From contig JAESQG010000255.1 of assembly GCA_016765265.1 (NCBI GenBank), positions 1-6,558 on the forward strand: 6,558 nt of DNA, read 5' to 3'. This DNA is from Pseudomonadales bacterium. GTDB lineage: Bacteria > Pseudomonadota > Gammaproteobacteria > Pseudomonadales > DC-out160. The position numbers and the translations under genes are program-made. Below the pieces are notes generated by a model, which saw only the letters and a list, made by a program, of their open reading frames with translations, made no database searches and had not been told where the DNA came from. Positions 5,719-6,558 of the stretch are shown here, in pieces (positions within the stretch are counted from its first letter, which is position 1; each line of letters starts with the position of its first letter).

Positions 5719-5774
5719 ATTGCTATCTAACTATTGCTATCTAACTATTGCTATCTAACTATCGCTACCTAACT
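5719..5774. repeat. 14-bp intergenic tandem repeat, four copies
   Basis: ATTGCTATCTAACT is exact at 5719-5732, 5733-5746 and 5747-5760, with a fourth copy differing at two bases (ATCGCTACCTAACT, 5761-5774). It sits between the converging ends of the haloperoxidase and PstS-like genes. The fourth copy supplies the stop codon (5765-5767) and the last codons of the PstS-like gene on the minus strand. A five-pair stem, ATAGC/GCTAT (5712-5716 with 5722-5726), overlaps its left edge but is too weak to call a terminator. Confidence 0.95.
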
Positions 5775-6220
5775 ACGAGTATCACTTTTACTGATTCATC
5801 CACATCAAGAATATCGATGTAGCCCAAACCTTGGGGGGTTTTGCTGACCCACTCTTTCACTTCCCTGGAAGTCTTAAACTCAGTTGGCGGCCCCCCTTTT
5901 CCGGTAAAAATCATCCGCGACCAATAGGCTTTCGCCTGAAATAACGATTTATTCACGACCCTATTATAAAAGTCCCTTCTAATGGGCTGATCAAAAGATT
6001 GATCCACGGGTGTTACCTCGACGCCCACCAAACTATCTCGTTTACCGAGATAGAGTCTCATTAGCGCATCCTTTTTAACATCAATAATTCCACTACTGGG
6101 GTGTACGATGACTGCAATATCGGCCCATACTATCTCATTAGCATAAAGAATACTAAGTAGCATTATGAGGATCATCTTTCTTATAATTAGGATGCTTATT
6201 CTTAGGGTTTTAATTTTCAT
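5765..6220 (-). CDS. Small PstS-like periplasmic (phosphate-type) substrate-binding protein
   Basis: A 151-residue exported protein. It has an unusually long N-terminus (MKIKTLRISILIIRK, then a hydrophobic core) and probable signal peptidase I cleavage after VWA (Ala33), leaving DIAVIVHPSSG at the mature start. Family hallmarks are RLYLGKR at 55-61, TPVDQ at 70-74, KAYWSR at 97-102, FTGKGGPP at 105-112 and GLGYID at 131-136. These match the short gammaproteobacterial proteins annotated as phosphate ABC transporter substrate-binding-like, about half the size of true PstS and usually without permease genes. The role is not established; oxyanion sensing or capture is a guess. The ATG lies 6 bases after the stop of the barrel gene with no Shine-Dalgarno, so translational coupling is likely. 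A start at Met16 is possible and also lacks a good site. The last codons and the stop fall in a 14-bp repeat copy. Confidence 0.85.
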   Translation of the reverse strand: MKIKTLRISILIIRKMILIMLLSILYANEIVWADIAVIVHPSSGIIDVKKDALMRLYLGKRDSLVGVEVTPVDQSFDQPIRRDFYNRVVNKSLFQAKAYWSRMIFTGKGGPPTEFKTSREVKEWVSKTPQGLGYIDILDVDESVKVILVVR

Positions 6221-6226
6221 ACAAGT

Positions 6227-6558
6227 TTAAAACACTAAGTCTAAGGCAACACTAACAATATTAGCGCTGTCTTCATCGGGTAATGTCAGAAAAAAACCTT
6301 GTGTCCCATTTAATAATTTAATGCGAATGTAATCTATCTTTAAAACGGTATTAAAAGATAATTCGTATTTAGCACCTATAGTCACTGAGTTTTGCTCTGC
6401 ATTTATACTTGATACACCAATACTGTCCGCGATAGCATAGGTGACATGTGGATGGAGCCGATCTAAAGAATATTGCACCATGACATAACTCCCACTTTGC
6501 TCCTGGTTTATGGCAGTATGACTAATCTTACGAATCCCATGTTCCATGACGATATTGA
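6227..6558 (-). CDS. Outer-membrane beta-barrel (porin-like) protein, C-terminal fragment
   Basis: The frame is open to the right edge, so the start lies outside the window; the Met at 6547 is internal (NIVMEHG is read across it). The visible 110 or so residues alternate polar and hydrophobic amino acids in strands, for example SYVMVQYSLD, HVTYAIADS, NSVTIGAKYELS, TVLKIDYIRIKL and NIVSVALDLVF. They end in a C-terminal phenylalanine, the usual recognition signal for the barrel assembly machinery. The pattern NTVLKIDYIRIKL near the end, then a loop and a final strand, resembles gammaproteobacterial porin-like proteins. The stop is 6 bases before the PstS-like gene on the same strand, indicating one operon. 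Ligand and full length are unknown. Confidence 0.78.
   Translation of the reverse strand, partial: NIVMEHGIRKISHTAINQEQSGSYVMVQYSLDRLHPHVTYAIADSIGVSSINAEQNSVTIGAKYELSFNTVLKIDYIRIKLLNGTQGFFLTLPDEDSANIVSVALDLVF

Noticed and set aside
5690..5730. Terminator after the haloperoxidase gene (ATAGC/GCTAT stem)
   Set aside because: It is a five-pair AT-rich stem with no T run; too weak to call.
331..5774. CRISPR array
   Set aside because: Units are only 14-17 bp, directly abutting, with no unique spacers and no cas genes.

Overview
The window looks like chromosomal DNA of a free-living, probably marine, gammaproteobacterium. This rests on protein style (a vanadium haloperoxidase-like lipoprotein, 'IACGGG'-type lipoprotein signals, a small PstS-like periplasmic protein paired with an outer-membrane barrel), moderate to low GC by eye, and AT-rich gaps. 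No taxon can be fixed from the sequence alone. There are eight protein genes (two cut by the window edges) and no RNA genes, insertion sequences or CRISPR.

Layout. Bases 1-1214 (minus) hold an acyl-CoA type metabolic pair: an SDR-family dehydrogenase followed by the N-terminal third or so of a CaiB/BaiF (class III) CoA-transferase. A 267-bp divergent gap (1215-1481) carries a candidate SDR promoter, an 11-bp inverted repeat that looks like a paired operator, and five copies of a 15-bp repeat. A small GNAT acetyltransferase follows (1482-1904, plus, GTG start). Bases 2018-3376 (minus) hold a two-gene unit: a small secreted lipoprotein of unknown function and a membrane-anchored PDZ protein with no protease domain. 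After a 357-bp AT-rich divergent gap comes the largest gene, a 651-residue vanadium-dependent haloperoxidase-like lipoprotein (3734-5689, plus) with a complete vanadate-binding signature. Convergent to it are a small PstS-like periplasmic binding protein and, immediately upstream of that, the C-terminal part of an outer-membrane beta-barrel (5765-6558, minus).

How the genes may work together. The left pair fits oxidation of a hydroxyacyl or alcohol intermediate plus CoA transfer. The right half is almost entirely cell-envelope: haloperoxidase, lipoprotein, PDZ anchor, oxyanion-binding-like protein and barrel. Whether the PstS-like/barrel pair handles vanadate for the haloperoxidase is speculation, but vanadate is a phosphate mimic and the genes are adjacent.

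Most unusual signal. Four of the intergenic gaps each carry a different short tandem repeat (units 15, 15, 17 and 14 bp, about 2.5-5 copies). Two further 15-bp duplications sit inside genes, in the lipoprotein linker and in the haloperoxidase lipobox. Two of the intergenic arrays run into the stop codons of flanking genes. This points to a genome prone to local 14-17 bp tandem duplication, with possible effects on promoters and gene ends.
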